A DNA stretch of 64,000 nt from assembly GCF_900207575.1 (NCBI RefSeq), contig NZ_OAOQ01000006.1, positions 111,270 to 175,269 of the forward strand. Reading direction: 5' to 3'. The translations under genes and the position numbers were made by a program. This document shows, piece by piece, positions 23,498 to 32,257 of this stretch; the first letter of the stretch is position 1; the number at the start of each line of letters is the position of its first letter. Source of the stretch: Cereibacter ovatus. Its GTDB lineage: Bacteria > Pseudomonadota > Alphaproteobacteria > Rhodobacterales > Rhodobacteraceae. Below the pieces are notes generated by a model. The model was given only the letters and a program-made list of their open reading frames with translations. It was not told the DNA's origin and ran no database searches.

Positions 23498-24487
23498 TCA
23501 CTGCTCAAAGTATCGGATATAGCGGATCACCACCGGCCCCAGCGTCAGCAGCAAAAGCGCCGGCAGCAGCAGGCTGGCCAGCGCCGCCGACATCTTCACC
23601 GGCAGACGGTTGGCGATTTCCTGCGCCCGCAATTCGCGGGCAAGCCGCATCTCGCGGGCATAGACCGTCAGTGCATCCGACATGGAGGTGCCGAACTGCA
23701 TCGACTGAAGCACCACATTGGCAAACGAGGCCACTTCGTCCACGCCGGTGCGGGTGGCCATCTGGGCCAGCGCACGGTCGCGGGTCCGACCGGCCTGGAT
23801 CTCGCGTTGGGCGGTCAGGAACTCTTCCGACAGTTCGGGCGCCGTTGCGGCCAGTTCGTTGCCGACGCGGATCATCGCCGCATCGAAGCCCATACCGGCC
23901 TCGACCGAGATCTGGATAAGATCGAGCGCGTTCGGGAATGCCTCTTCGATGGCACGGTGGCGCTTGCCGGCCCGCGCCGACAACCAGTAGGCCGGTCCGA
24001 AGAAGCCCACCGCCACCAGAACGGCCATGATCTGGATCAGCGCCAGTTGCGACAGGCCCGCGATCTTCTGTTCCAGCCCCGTGGGCAGATCCAGCACCCC
24101 CGCGCGCGACCCCCAGATCACCGCCATCACCCCCAGCGGCAGCACGATCCCCAGCAGGATGCGCGACAGGTAGTAGTTCCGCAGCGCATGTTCGCCGGTC
24201 ATGCCGGCCATGGCGAGTTGCCGCTGAACCTGCATCCGCTCTTTCTTGTCGGTGGGCACCAGCGCCTTCATCATGCCGGTGGGCGTCACATCGGCGGTGC
24301 CGCGCAACAGGCCCGCATCGGCAATGCTTTCCCGCCTGGGCGCCTGCCGCGCCATCCGGCGCAGGGCGGGATCGGGCTTCAGGACGCTTGCCAGCCCCGC
24401 GACGGCAAGCAGCGATCCCAGACCCACCGCAATGGCGGCGATGGTCGCAAGGTTGGCCTCGACAAGCTGGGTAAGGGTCGCAAGCAT
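23498..24487 (-). CDS. tadC: Tad pilus inner-membrane platform protein TadC
   Basis: 329-residue type II secretion F-domain protein. One N-terminal membrane segment is followed by a cytoplasmic region, then the conserved core (AFPNALDLIQISVEAGMGFD, FANVVLQSMQFGTSMSDAL) and two C-terminal helices (LLLPALLLLTLGPVVIRYI). With TadB it forms the platform for the TadA motor. It begins 16 bp after the tadB stop and shows normal length for TadC. Confidence 0.93.
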   Translation of the reverse strand: MLATLTQLVEANLATIAAIAVGLGSLLAVAGLASVLKPDPALRRMARQAPRRESIADAGLLRGTADVTPTGMMKALVPTDKKERMQVQRQLAMAGMTGEHALRNYYLSRILLGIVLPLGVMAVIWGSRAGVLDLPTGLEQKIAGLSQLALIQIMAVLVAVGFFGPAYWLSARAGKRHRAIEEAFPNALDLIQISVEAGMGFDAAMIRVGNELAATAPELSEEFLTAQREIQAGRTRDRALAQMATRTGVDEVASFANVVLQSMQFGTSMSDALTVYAREMRLARELRAQEIANRLPVKMSAALASLLLPALLLLTLGPVVIRYIRYFEQ

Positions 24488-24503
24488 CGCCTTCTCCTTC
24501 GGG

Positions 24504-25469
24504 TCAGATACGGAAGTTCACCATCCGCCGCATCACCACGAAGTTCACGGCGAACAGCAGGCAGACGATGATGGCAAACGGGCGGAACAGCGGATCGCCC
24601 GACACCTCGGCGTAGTAGGTGGGCGAGGTGATCGAGGTCGCGCCCAGAATGAACAGGGGCAGCGACGAAAGAAACACCGACGTCAGCCGCCCCTCGGCCG
24701 AGATCGCCTGGATGCGCTTGCGCATCGAGATCCGGTCGCGGATCACCTTGCCCAGCGTGGCCAGCACACGGGCCAGATCGCCGCCGGTGCCGTGCTGGAT
24801 CGCCACGGCAACCGACATGTAGCGCACGTCCTCGACCCCGGTGCGGTCGGCAAAATCGGCAAAGGCATCCACCAGATCGTCGCCAAAGGCCACCTGATCC
24901 ACCATCACCCCGAACTCGGACGCGATCGGGTCGGCCATGTCGCGTGCGACCGAGGCCATGGTGGTGTTCAGCGGATGGCCCACCCGCAGGCCGCGCGCCA
25001 TCAGATCCAGCGCGTCGGGCAGTTGCGCCACCAGCGCATCCATCCGGCGGGTCTTGATCTTGTGCACAGCGAAAAACGGCAGCACGATGCACAGCAGCGC
25101 GGCCACGCCCGCCCCGACCGCAGGCGGCACCACCGCCGAGGCGACGATGGCCATGCAGGCCGCGCCCAGAAAGCAGGCCGCAACGAAGGTCTGCGGCCGG
25201 ATCGCCACCCCCGCCTGACGCAGCGCCTGCGGCAGGGTGCCGATCAGCGGCATCCGCTCCAGCGCCCAGCGGTCATGGCGCGGCTTCAGGATCTGCAACA
25301 CATCCGACGCGGTGGCCCCGCGGCCGATCATCCGCATCCGGCGGTTGCGCACCTCGTTCAGCGTTTCCTTGCGGCCCAGAACCTGCCGCAGTCCTTCAAA
25401 CGCCAGCAGAACGCCCAGAAAGATCCCGGCATAGCCCAGTGCCTCGATTTCAGTGCCCTGAAACGGCAT
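24504..25469 (-). CDS. tadB: Tad pilus inner-membrane platform protein TadB
   Basis: 321-residue type II secretion F-domain protein paralogous to TadC, with the core LPDALDLMARGLRVGHPLNT and VQHGTGG-like IQHGTGGDLARVLATL, and membrane helices at the N-terminus, middle (CFLGAACMAIVASAVVPPAV) and C-terminus (FAIIVCLLFAVNFVVM). It starts 1 bp after the tadA stop, so it is tightly coupled to the ATPase it docks with. Confidence 0.93.
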   Translation of the reverse strand: MPFQGTEIEALGYAGIFLGVLLAFEGLRQVLGRKETLNEVRNRRMRMIGRGATASDVLQILKPRHDRWALERMPLIGTLPQALRQAGVAIRPQTFVAACFLGAACMAIVASAVVPPAVGAGVAALLCIVLPFFAVHKIKTRRMDALVAQLPDALDLMARGLRVGHPLNTTMASVARDMADPIASEFGVMVDQVAFGDDLVDAFADFADRTGVEDVRYMSVAVAIQHGTGGDLARVLATLGKVIRDRISMRKRIQAISAEGRLTSVFLSSLPLFILGATSITSPTYYAEVSGDPLFRPFAIIVCLLFAVNFVVMRRMVNFRI

Positions 25470-25470
25470 G

Positions 25471-26850
25471 TCAGCCCCCGTCCGAGGTGAAGTTCATCTG
25501 CCGCAGGTCGATGCCAGCGGCCTGAAGCTGCGGCAGGCAGCGCGGCCGGATGCCAGTGGCGCGGAACTCGCCCAGCACCGCGCCGGTGGCCGAAACGCCG
25601 GTGCGACGGAACACGAAGATGTCCTGCATGGTGATGACCTCGCCCTCCATCCCGGTGATTTCAGAGATGCTCATCACCCGGCGGCTGCCATCGCTAAGGC
25701 GGTTCAACTGCACCACCAGATGCAACCCCGAAGCCATCTGCGACCGGATCGCGGAAACCGGGAAATCCAGCCCGATCATCGTCACCATCTGCTCGATCCG
25801 GCCCAGCGCGTCGCGGGCGGTGTTGGCGTGAACCGTGGTCATCGATCCGTCATGGCCGGTGTTCATCGCCTGAAGCATGTCGAAGGTTTCGGCGCCACGG
25901 ACCTCGCCGACGATGATGCGGTCGGGCCGCATCCGCAGCGCGTTCCTGACCAGATCGCGCTGGGTGACCGCGCCGGTGCCCGACGGACCCGGCGGCCGGG
26001 TTTCCAGCCGCACCACATGTTCCTGCTGAAGCTGAAGTTCGGCCGCATCCTCGATGGTGACGACGCGTTCGCGCTTGCCGATATAGGATGACATCGCGTT
26101 CAGCATCGTGGTCTTGCCAGAGCCGGTCCCGCCCGAGATCAGCACGTTCAGCCGCGCCTCGACCACGCCGCGCAGAAAGGCCGCGGCGGCGGCAGGCATG
26201 GCGCCGACCTCGACCAGACGATCCATGGTCAGCGGATGGCGGGCGAATTTCCGGATCGACATCGACGGCCCGTCGATCGCACAGGGCCGGATGATGGCAT
26301 TGACGCGGCTGCCGTCTTCCAGCCGGGCATCGACCCAGGGGGTCGACTCGTCCACCCGGCGACCGACGCGCGACACGATCTTGTCGATGATGCGCAGAAG
26401 GTGCTTTTCGTCGCGGAACCGCACGCGGGTCTTTTCCAGCACGCCCGCCCGTTCGACATAGACCGAGCGGTGGGTGTTCACCAGAATGTCGTTCACCGTG
26501 GGATCGGCCAGCAGCGGTTCCAGCGGGCCGAAGCCCAGCACTTCGTCCAGCAACTCGTCGATGAGTTGCTTGAAATCCTCGGCCCGCATCGGCCGGCCGC
26601 GTTCCGACAGCACCTGACTGACCAGCGTCGCCACTTCGCGGCGCAGTTCCTCGGGCTGGACCTTGTCGATCACCGACAGGTTCAGCCGCTCCAGCAAAAC
26701 GTCATGCAACTCGCTTTTCAGTTCCAGCCGGGCGACCAGCTCGGCTTCCTGCGGCGAGGGTTCGGGCGCGGTTACGGTTGCCGCAGCCTTTGCAAGTTCC
26801 ACGACCGCGCCATTCGACGGCTTTTGTGACCGGGTGAACTGGGTGAACAC
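25471..26850 (-). CDS. tadA: Tad pilus assembly ATPase TadA/CpaF
   Basis: 459-residue secretion ATPase powering Flp pilus assembly. Walker A is [14 protein letters not shown], the Asp/His boxes and Walker B follow ([20 protein letters not shown]), with [18 protein letters not shown]. An N-terminal about 100-residue domain is typical of CpaF. The start is a GTG directly after the tadZ stop, with no gap. Confidence 0.96.
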   Translation of the reverse strand: MFTQFTRSQKPSNGAVVELAKAAATVTAPEPSPQEAELVARLELKSELHDVLLERLNLSVIDKVQPEELRREVATLVSQVLSERGRPMRAEDFKQLIDELLDEVLGFGPLEPLLADPTVNDILVNTHRSVYVERAGVLEKTRVRFRDEKHLLRIIDKIVSRVGRRVDESTPWVDARLEDGSRVNAIIRPCAIDGPSMSIRKFARHPLTMDRLVEVGAMPAAAAAFLRGVVEARLNVLISGGTGSGKTTMLNAMSSYIGKRERVVTIEDAAELQLQQEHVVRLETRPPGPSGTGAVTQRDLVRNALRMRPDRIIVGEVRGAETFDMLQAMNTGHDGSMTTVHANTARDALGRIEQMVTMIGLDFPVSAIRSQMASGLHLVVQLNRLSDGSRRVMSISEITGMEGEVITMQDIFVFRRTGVSATGAVLGEFRATGIRPRCLPQLQAAGIDLRQMNFTSDGG

Positions 26851-28032
26851 TTAGTGGGCCTCCTTGGTCCGGATGGCGGCAGGAAAACGGGTGAGCGTAT
26901 CGGAGGCCAGACGGCCGATCGCCTTGGCAAGGCTGGACCGCGCGGCCACCGCCGACAGCGGCTGGCCGCGGTCGGCGGCATTGTGGGCGGCCTTGGGATC
27001 GTGCGGCAGCCAGTGCTCCAGCGGACGTTCCAGCACACGCGCCGCCTCGCGGTGCAGGGCCGAAGCGAAGAAGGGTTTGGATTCGTGGTTGATGACGACC
27101 TGAACCGGCAGGGCGATATTGTCGGCGGTGAAAAAGTCGATCAGCCGCCGGCAGTGCCGGACCGAGGATACCGCGACATCGGTCACGATCATCATCTCGT
27201 CGGCACGGCGCACCACCGGCTCGATCCAGGACACCAGCGCGCGGGGCAGGTCCACCACGACATAATCGTGGGTCGCGGTCAGCGCATCCAGAAGCCCCGC
27301 GATCTGTTCCGACCGCAACGCTTCCAGCGGGGCGAATTTCGTCGGCGCCGCCAGCACCGACAGCCCGCTGGGCAGCACCGCCATCGACTGACGCAGGAAG
27401 GTCGCGTCTGGGATCGTGCCGTCGGCCGCGATCCGCAGCAGGATCTCTTGTTCCGGCAGATCGAGGTAAGATCCCACGGTGCCGAACTGAAGATCCAGAT
27501 CCAACAGCGCCACCCGCGGCTTGTTCTGACCGCGCGCGGTGCGGGCAATGATCTGGTCGGCCAGATTCACCGCGACCGTCGTCGCCCCCACGCCGCCACG
27601 CGCAGGCGCCACCGCAACGATCCGGCCCGGCCGCCCACCATCACCGCCGCCGCGCTTCTGGCGCAGACGCTCGACGCTTTCGGGCAGTTCTTCGGCCAGG
27701 ATCGAGACCGGCAGCACCTGATCGATCCCCGCCCGCGTCAGCGCATGGGCGTCCGTGATCGACAGGCCCGCATCCGCCAGCGCCACCAGCATCGTCCCGC
27801 TGCGTCGGCCCGTCGCCAGGTCCGCGGCAGCCTTCAGTTCCGCCGCATCCCCGCCCGAGGTCTGGAACAGGATCATGTCATAGTCGGTGGCCAGCTTCAC
27901 CGCCTGGCCGTTCATCTCGGTCAGCCGCGCGGGTCGGGTGTCCACCCGCAGACCCGGTTGATCCACCAGCATCGACTCGACGCTGTCGAGAAGCTGCCGG
28001 TCCGGCGAGATCACAAGGATCGATCTGTTCAT
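26851..28032 (-). CDS. tadZ: Tad pilus localisation protein TadZ/CpaE
   Basis: 393-residue CpaE/TadZ protein: N-terminal receiver-like domain (SILVISPDRQLLDSVESM) without a canonical phosphoacceptor set, then a MinD/ParA-type ATPase domain with the P-loop region RGGVGATTVAVNLADQI and VALLDLDLQFGTVGSYLDLP. The P-loop has Ala-Thr-Thr in place of the strict GKT lysine pattern, as in several CpaE proteins. It positions the pilus machine in the cell. Immediately upstream of tadA. Confidence 0.92.
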   Translation of the reverse strand: MNRSILVISPDRQLLDSVESMLVDQPGLRVDTRPARLTEMNGQAVKLATDYDMILFQTSGGDAAELKAAADLATGRRSGTMLVALADAGLSITDAHALTRAGIDQVLPVSILAEELPESVERLRQKRGGGDGGRPGRIVAVAPARGGVGATTVAVNLADQIIARTARGQNKPRVALLDLDLQFGTVGSYLDLPEQEILLRIAADGTIPDATFLRQSMAVLPSGLSVLAAPTKFAPLEALRSEQIAGLLDALTATHDYVVVDLPRALVSWIEPVVRRADEMMIVTDVAVSSVRHCRRLIDFFTADNIALPVQVVINHESKPFFASALHREAARVLERPLEHWLPHDPKAAHNAADRGQPLSAVAARSSLAKAIGRLASDTLTRFPAAIRTKEAH

Positions 28033-28070
28033 GCTCAGCTCCTTCGATGCGACGCCGTGCGCCGCCGATC

Positions 28071-28718
28071 CTATCCGTTGTTGCCCTGCGCGAGGTCTTC
28101 GGCCGGAAGCGAAACGCTCATGTTCGGCATCGGCACCGTCATCGGCAGGTCCGAGTTGCCGGCCCCCGCCAGCGTGGCCAGCGCGGCCAGCGGCGTGACA
28201 AACCGGAAGCTCAGGTCTTCAAGTTGAACGGTCACCATCGGCACATAGGGCCCGCCCAGAAAGCCAAGGTTCGCGTCATACTCATATCGGAACCGCAGGT
28301 TTTCCCGCGTCGCCTCGCTGGGCAGGATCGGGGAAAGCAGCACCCAGATTTCATCCGACGTCGCGGTCCGGTTTGCGGCCGTGCATTGGTAGGTCGGCTC
28401 GGTCCGACACACCCCGGCCGCAACGCGGCAGCCGGTGCCGTAAGCGTGGCTGGGATCGGTTCCGCGGGTGTAGAACTGGGGCACGCCCACACAGGCCGGC
28501 GGGCGGACGGCGGCTATCCGGGCCGCACGCTCCATCGCCTTTTGTGCCATCACATATTCAGCGCCCATCCGGCCGAAATCGATCAGCCCCAGAAAGATCA
28601 GCAGGAACAGCGGCAACACGATCGCCAGTTCCACCAGCGTTGTGCCATCCTCGGCCCGGCCAAAGCGGGCAAGGGCAGGGCGCCCGATCCGGGCAAGGGG
28701 AATGGGCCGCGGACTCAT
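28071..28718 (-). CDS. TadE-like pseudopilin (first copy)
   Basis: 215-residue TadE-family protein. After a basic N-terminus comes DGTTLVELAIVLPLFLLIFL, a pilin-type signal with Glu at +5 and one long hydrophobic helix; the rest is a periplasmic domain with several cysteines (PPACVGVPQ, CRVAAGVCRTEP, QCTAANR). Start overlaps the stop of the next TadE-like gene (ATGA). Probably a minor pilin or assembly factor of the Flp pilus. Confidence 0.85.
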   Translation of the reverse strand: MSPRPIPLARIGRPALARFGRAEDGTTLVELAIVLPLFLLIFLGLIDFGRMGAEYVMAQKAMERAARIAAVRPPACVGVPQFYTRGTDPSHAYGTGCRVAAGVCRTEPTYQCTAANRTATSDEIWVLLSPILPSEATRENLRFRYEYDANLGFLGGPYVPMVTVQLEDLSFRFVTPLAALATLAGAGNSDLPMTVPMPNMSVSLPAEDLAQGNNG

Positions 28719-29212
28719 GTTCCGAAGATCCTTGCGCGGTCGGTGATCGTGGTCGTGACCGCGGCCTGCTCGGCGCCGATCAGCGTGAAGATGCCCCCGA
28801 AGGGAAAGTCGATGGTGACCCGGGCCGAGACCGTCGCCACCGCGACCTTGCCGCCGCGCAGCCCCTCGTCGTCGCAGACATGGCTGGGCGTGACCGAAAT
28901 CAGCGTCACATCCCCCGGCAGCACACCCTTGCCGCCGCGATCCTTGCCGACGATGGTCTGCAACTGCGCGGTATAGCCCGCCAGATTGCCGCCGGTGTCG
29001 CAGATATTGGCCGGCGCCACCCGCGCCAGATAGCGCGCGGCATCGCGCACGCCGCTGATCGCGGCCTGATAGCTGATGAACATCCGGCTGCCTTCGATCA
29101 TCACGGCAAACACCACCAGCATCATCGGCAGCACCAGCGCGAATTCGACCAGCGCCACGCCATCCTGTGCGGCGGAAAATCGGCGGATCATGCGGGAAAA
29201 GGCCCTGGCCAT
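28715..29212 (-). CDS. TadE-like pseudopilin (second copy)
   Basis: 165-residue TadE-family protein with the signal QDGVALVEFALVLPMMLVVF and a small periplasmic domain with two cysteines (NICDTGGNL, SHVCDDEG). The start at 29212 lies 4 bp after the stop of the TadG-like gene; an alternative start at 29239 would overlap that gene. Paired with the preceding TadE-like gene as often seen in alphaproteobacterial Tad loci. Confidence 0.83.
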   Translation of the reverse strand: MARAFSRMIRRFSAAQDGVALVEFALVLPMMLVVFAVMIEGSRMFISYQAAISGVRDAARYLARVAPANICDTGGNLAGYTAQLQTIVGKDRGGKGVLPGDVTLISVTPSHVCDDEGLRGGKVAVATVSARVTIDFPFGGIFTLIGAEQAAVTTTITDRARIFGT

Positions 29213-29216
29213 GGCG

Positions 29217-30731
29217 TCACCGATACAGCTGCACGACATCGTGCATCATGCCGCCCGAACCGCCCCGCGCCTGCGCCGAGCCGACGATCTCGGCGAAGAT
29301 ATCGAAGTTGTTGGTGTCATACACATAATCGTCCTCGATCCCGTTCGCGCCTTTCAGGCCGACCGGCTCGGTCAGGAACAGGCGGAAGAACTCTTTGACC
29401 GGCACGCCCGTCGCGCGGCCGTGGATGTCGAACGCGATATTCCCGCAATCGACGCCGGCCACGGTCAGCACGCGACGGTCCGGGTCCGAGGATTGCTTCT
29501 TGGCGCAGATCGGGCGGCCGGTTTCCTGGCTGGTTTTCGGCAGGATTGCGGTTGTGGACGAGGGGCCACCCGCCGAAGCGATCTCGGCCAGATAATACTT
29601 GTAGCGGGTCTTGGCGCCGGGATGGGGGTCGGTGCCGTAGTTCAGGGCCACATAGTCCGCACGGCCCTTCGACCAGTCGCCATCGCCGAACCGCTCGCCA
29701 TCGCCCGACTGTCCGCAGGTGCCGTTTTCAAAGCAGGTGTCGCGCGGCAGCCCCAGCGTGTCGCCGGGCTGTCCGGTGCCGGGTTCCAGCTTGCCGCAAG
29801 ATCCCTTGTTCTTGCGTTTGTAGCCGATGATGACATTGGGCGCGGCCGAATATTCGGCCTTGTTGCTCAGGTTTTTCACGCTGCCTGCGAAGATGTCGAA
29901 CCGGATGTTCAGGATCGCGTTCTCGATCCCGTTGCGCTGGCCCGGCACGGTGTCCACACCGCGCTGGTTCACGCATTGGGTGATGGCCCCTTCGGCGCCC
30001 AGCAGGCACTGATCCAGCTTGCTGCCATTCAAACCGGCGCAGGTCGCGCTTTTGTCGGCAAAAAGGTCGGGGTCCAGAAAGCCGAAGTTGCCCGGCGCCC
30101 AGGCGCCCCCGCCGCCGCCGGCACGCAGTTGCACCATGTGGCCGATATGCGCATCGGCGCGGAAGGTGGGGCTGGGCAGGCAAAAGAACATCGGCGTGAT
30201 GTCGCAGGCGTATTGCGTGAAGCCCGCGACGGCGGTGGCGCCCACGGTGTCGCGGGCGGGCTGTGTGCCGGTCAGGGCATTAAAGGCGGCGGCGAAGGTG
30301 AAGGGCACGCGGCGCGCGGGCACCGTCACCCGGACATAGATCGCGTCGGCGGGGTCCGTGGTCACGGCGGTAAGCGCCGAGCTGTCGTCGGCAGGCAGCG
30401 CGCTGTAGAAGGTCAGGGTGAAATCCTGCACCTGATCGCCCAGCTTCTCGCCGCCCAGATCGCGCCCGCCCGTGGCATAGGTCTGGCTGTCGGTGATCAG
30501 CCGGTTCGCGGCATCGGTCGCGCGGGTGATGGCGTCGCTGTGGCCATCCAGCTCACCCGCGGCGGCCAGCGCCACCTGATCGGCAAAGCCCTGCAACTCG
30601 GACTGGGTCGAGGCCATGCGCCCGGTATCGAACGACAGCGCCACAAGGCCCAGCATCACGGCAAGCGCCACGGCCCACAAAACGAGGATGGCCCCTTCGT
30701 CGTCATCGCGAAGGGTTCTGCGACAGGTCAT
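29217..30731 (-). CDS. TadG-like Flp pilus assembly protein
   Basis: 504-residue TadG-like protein. N-terminal DDEGAILVLWAVALAVMLGLV resembles the TadG/TadE pilin-type leader and first helix, then FDTGRMASTQSELQGFADQV, the usual start of the Tad-specific periplasmic domain. The long remainder contains many cysteines (ITPMFFCLPSP, TCFENGTCGQSGDG), suggesting disulfide-stabilised folding. The complete vWA metal site was not evident, so the exact subtype is open. Confidence 0.82.
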   Translation of the reverse strand: MTCRRTLRDDDEGAILVLWAVALAVMLGLVALSFDTGRMASTQSELQGFADQVALAAAGELDGHSDAITRATDAANRLITDSQTYATGGRDLGGEKLGDQVQDFTLTFYSALPADDSSALTAVTTDPADAIYVRVTVPARRVPFTFAAAFNALTGTQPARDTVGATAVAGFTQYACDITPMFFCLPSPTFRADAHIGHMVQLRAGGGGGAWAPGNFGFLDPDLFADKSATCAGLNGSKLDQCLLGAEGAITQCVNQRGVDTVPGQRNGIENAILNIRFDIFAGSVKNLSNKAEYSAAPNVIIGYKRKNKGSCGKLEPGTGQPGDTLGLPRDTCFENGTCGQSGDGERFGDGDWSKGRADYVALNYGTDPHPGAKTRYKYYLAEIASAGGPSSTTAILPKTSQETGRPICAKKQSSDPDRRVLTVAGVDCGNIAFDIHGRATGVPVKEFFRLFLTEPVGLKGANGIEDDYVYDTNNFDIFAEIVGSAQARGGSGGMMHDVVQLYR

Positions 30732-30788
30732 GGGGCACCCCCCGATCTAAGGATTGCGGTCTGAACGATTGCAGTCCGCCGACGGCGG

Positions 30789-31610
30789 TCAGTTGATCTC
30801 GACGGTTTCGACCGCGCCGGCGGCACGGCGGACCTTGATCGTCGCCTTGGCGGCCGGGGCCTCGCCTTCGTCGGGCGCGGTCTGCGATTGCAGGATGTCG
30901 GCAAGGCTCATCGCGGCCAGCGGCTTGTCCTCGCCCGCGTCCAGCGTGCGCAGCGTCAGGCTAAGGGTGCCCGCCTTTTGCGCAAGGGCCAGCGCCTGCC
31001 CCTGTTCGGGCGTCACCTCGACCGTCACGGTCTTGGCCACATCGGCCTGTTCGCGGTTTTCGTCGGTCTTCTGATCGACGCCGACGATGCGGATGTTCTG
31101 AAGGATGGTCACGGCGCGCATATCGTCACCGCGGCCTTGGGTCAGCATGATGTCGACCCGGTCGCCGGGGGTCAGCAGCCCGGCCACGGCGGTCACCGCA
31201 TCGACCTTGATCGACATGGCGCGGGTGCCGGGCGACAGGTTCTGCACCACCGTCACCTTGTCACCAAAGCCCGAGATCTTCGAGGCCAGAACGATTTCCC
31301 CGGCCGAGATCTGCCGGGTGGCGCGGCGCGGCTCGCCGCCCTGTTTCGGCAGCAGTTGCGCGGCATTGGTCACCGCCCCGGGCGGCAGCGCCGCCTTGGG
31401 CCAGGCGATCGCCTTCAGCATCTGGGGCTGAATCGCGGTGCCGAACGGAATGTCACGGGTGGCCACCACGACCTGAACCATCTCGGTCACCTCGCCGGGC
31501 TGGTTCAAGGACAGCGCCGGCGTCGCCAGCAGATACTGCCGCGCCCCGATGGCCGAGCCCCCGGCAATGGCAACGCCGAGCATGGCGACGAGAACGGAAC
31601 GCATGGCCAT
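30789..31610 (-). CDS. cpaB: Flp pilus assembly protein CpaB/RcpC
   Basis: 273-residue CpaB with an N-terminal signal/anchor (SVLVAMLGVAIAGGSAIGA), a SAF domain (VVVATRDIPFGTAIQPQML, ISAGEIVLASKISG) and the RcpC-type beta-rich domain (LLTPGDRVDIMLTQGRG). It works in the periplasm with the secretin. In most Tad loci the secretin gene cpaC/rcpA follows cpaB, but here the next gene is TadG-like. Confidence 0.92.
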   Translation of the reverse strand: MAMRSVLVAMLGVAIAGGSAIGARQYLLATPALSLNQPGEVTEMVQVVVATRDIPFGTAIQPQMLKAIAWPKAALPPGAVTNAAQLLPKQGGEPRRATRQISAGEIVLASKISGFGDKVTVVQNLSPGTRAMSIKVDAVTAVAGLLTPGDRVDIMLTQGRGDDMRAVTILQNIRIVGVDQKTDENREQADVAKTVTVEVTPEQGQALALAQKAGTLSLTLRTLDAGEDKPLAAMSLADILQSQTAPDEGEAPAAKATIKVRRAAGAVETVEIN

Positions 31611-31685
31611 TGAGGTGCTCCAAAAAATTACCTTGGGAACGGCGCCGAACTCAAAAGGTAAAGCCCGGCGTCGAACTAGGGCCGG

Positions 31686-31868
31686 TTAGTTGTTGTCGAG
31701 AATGGTCGTCGCTTGACCCATTTGGGTCGACACCGAAGTGCCGAGCGTCGTGAGCGCAGCGCCGCCGACAACAACGGCGAGGATGATGGCAATGCCATAT
31801 TCAACCAGCGTCACGCCTTCTTCGTCGCGACGGAACGAGCGGAGCTTGGAGGAGAGGAACTTGAACAT
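31686..31868 (-). CDS. flp: Flp/Fap pilin major subunit
   Basis: 60-residue Flp prepilin. A basic leader ends in DEEG, and cleavage is expected before VTLVEYGIAIILAVVVGGA, which has the Glu-Tyr pair that defines the Flp family. Short polar C-terminus (TTILDNN). First gene of the leftward Tad locus, so the main Tad promoter should lie in 31869-32230. Confidence 0.95.
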   Translation of the reverse strand: MFKFLSSKLRSFRRDEEGVTLVEYGIAIILAVVVGGAALTTLGTSVSTQMGQATTILDNN

Positions 31869-32257
31869 GAATATATTCCTTGTGAACAGGCCGGGAGGAT
31901 GCCGGCAGGGTGGTCTTTCCAGAACCGGCGTTGCTGTCCGGCTCGACGATCAATTTCGTCGAAAATGTGGCGCTCCGCATCGTCTGGAACGATGAGATAT
32001 GCCACCTGTGATTGTATTTTCGTGATTTATCGGATCTTTAGCGTCTTATACATCCTTTTGCGCCCGACATTCGCCGCCCCAGTTCCGCCCGATTCCCGCC
32101 CCGTCCCTGCCGCCGTGCCGCCGCCCCCCCGATCCCGCCCGCCGCCGCAAATTCGCCCCACCCCCGCGCAAGGGTTTGACCACAGCCCCGAGCAAGCTAG
32201 ACTTGGGCGATCTCAGCCGCTAGAACGCCCGTTAGCGCTAACACGAGCGGGGGAGCC
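31869..32257. promoter_or_regulatory. Divergent flp / zwf control region
   Basis: About 390 bp without a gene between divergent flp and zwf. The flp-proximal half is AT-rich and should carry the pilin promoter. The zwf-proximal end holds the palindrome listed separately at 32231-32242 and a G-rich Shine-Dalgarno (cggggg) before ATG 32258. Confidence 0.6.
32231..32242. promoter_or_regulatory. LacI-type palindromic operator upstream of zwf
   Basis: Perfect 12-bp palindrome GTTAGCGCTAAC with a central CG, ending 15 bp before the zwf start codon. LacI-family repressors typically bind even palindromes of this form. No LacI-family gene is in the window, so the regulator would act in trans; sugar-responsive control of zwf-pgl-pgi is inferred. 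Confidence 0.6.
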
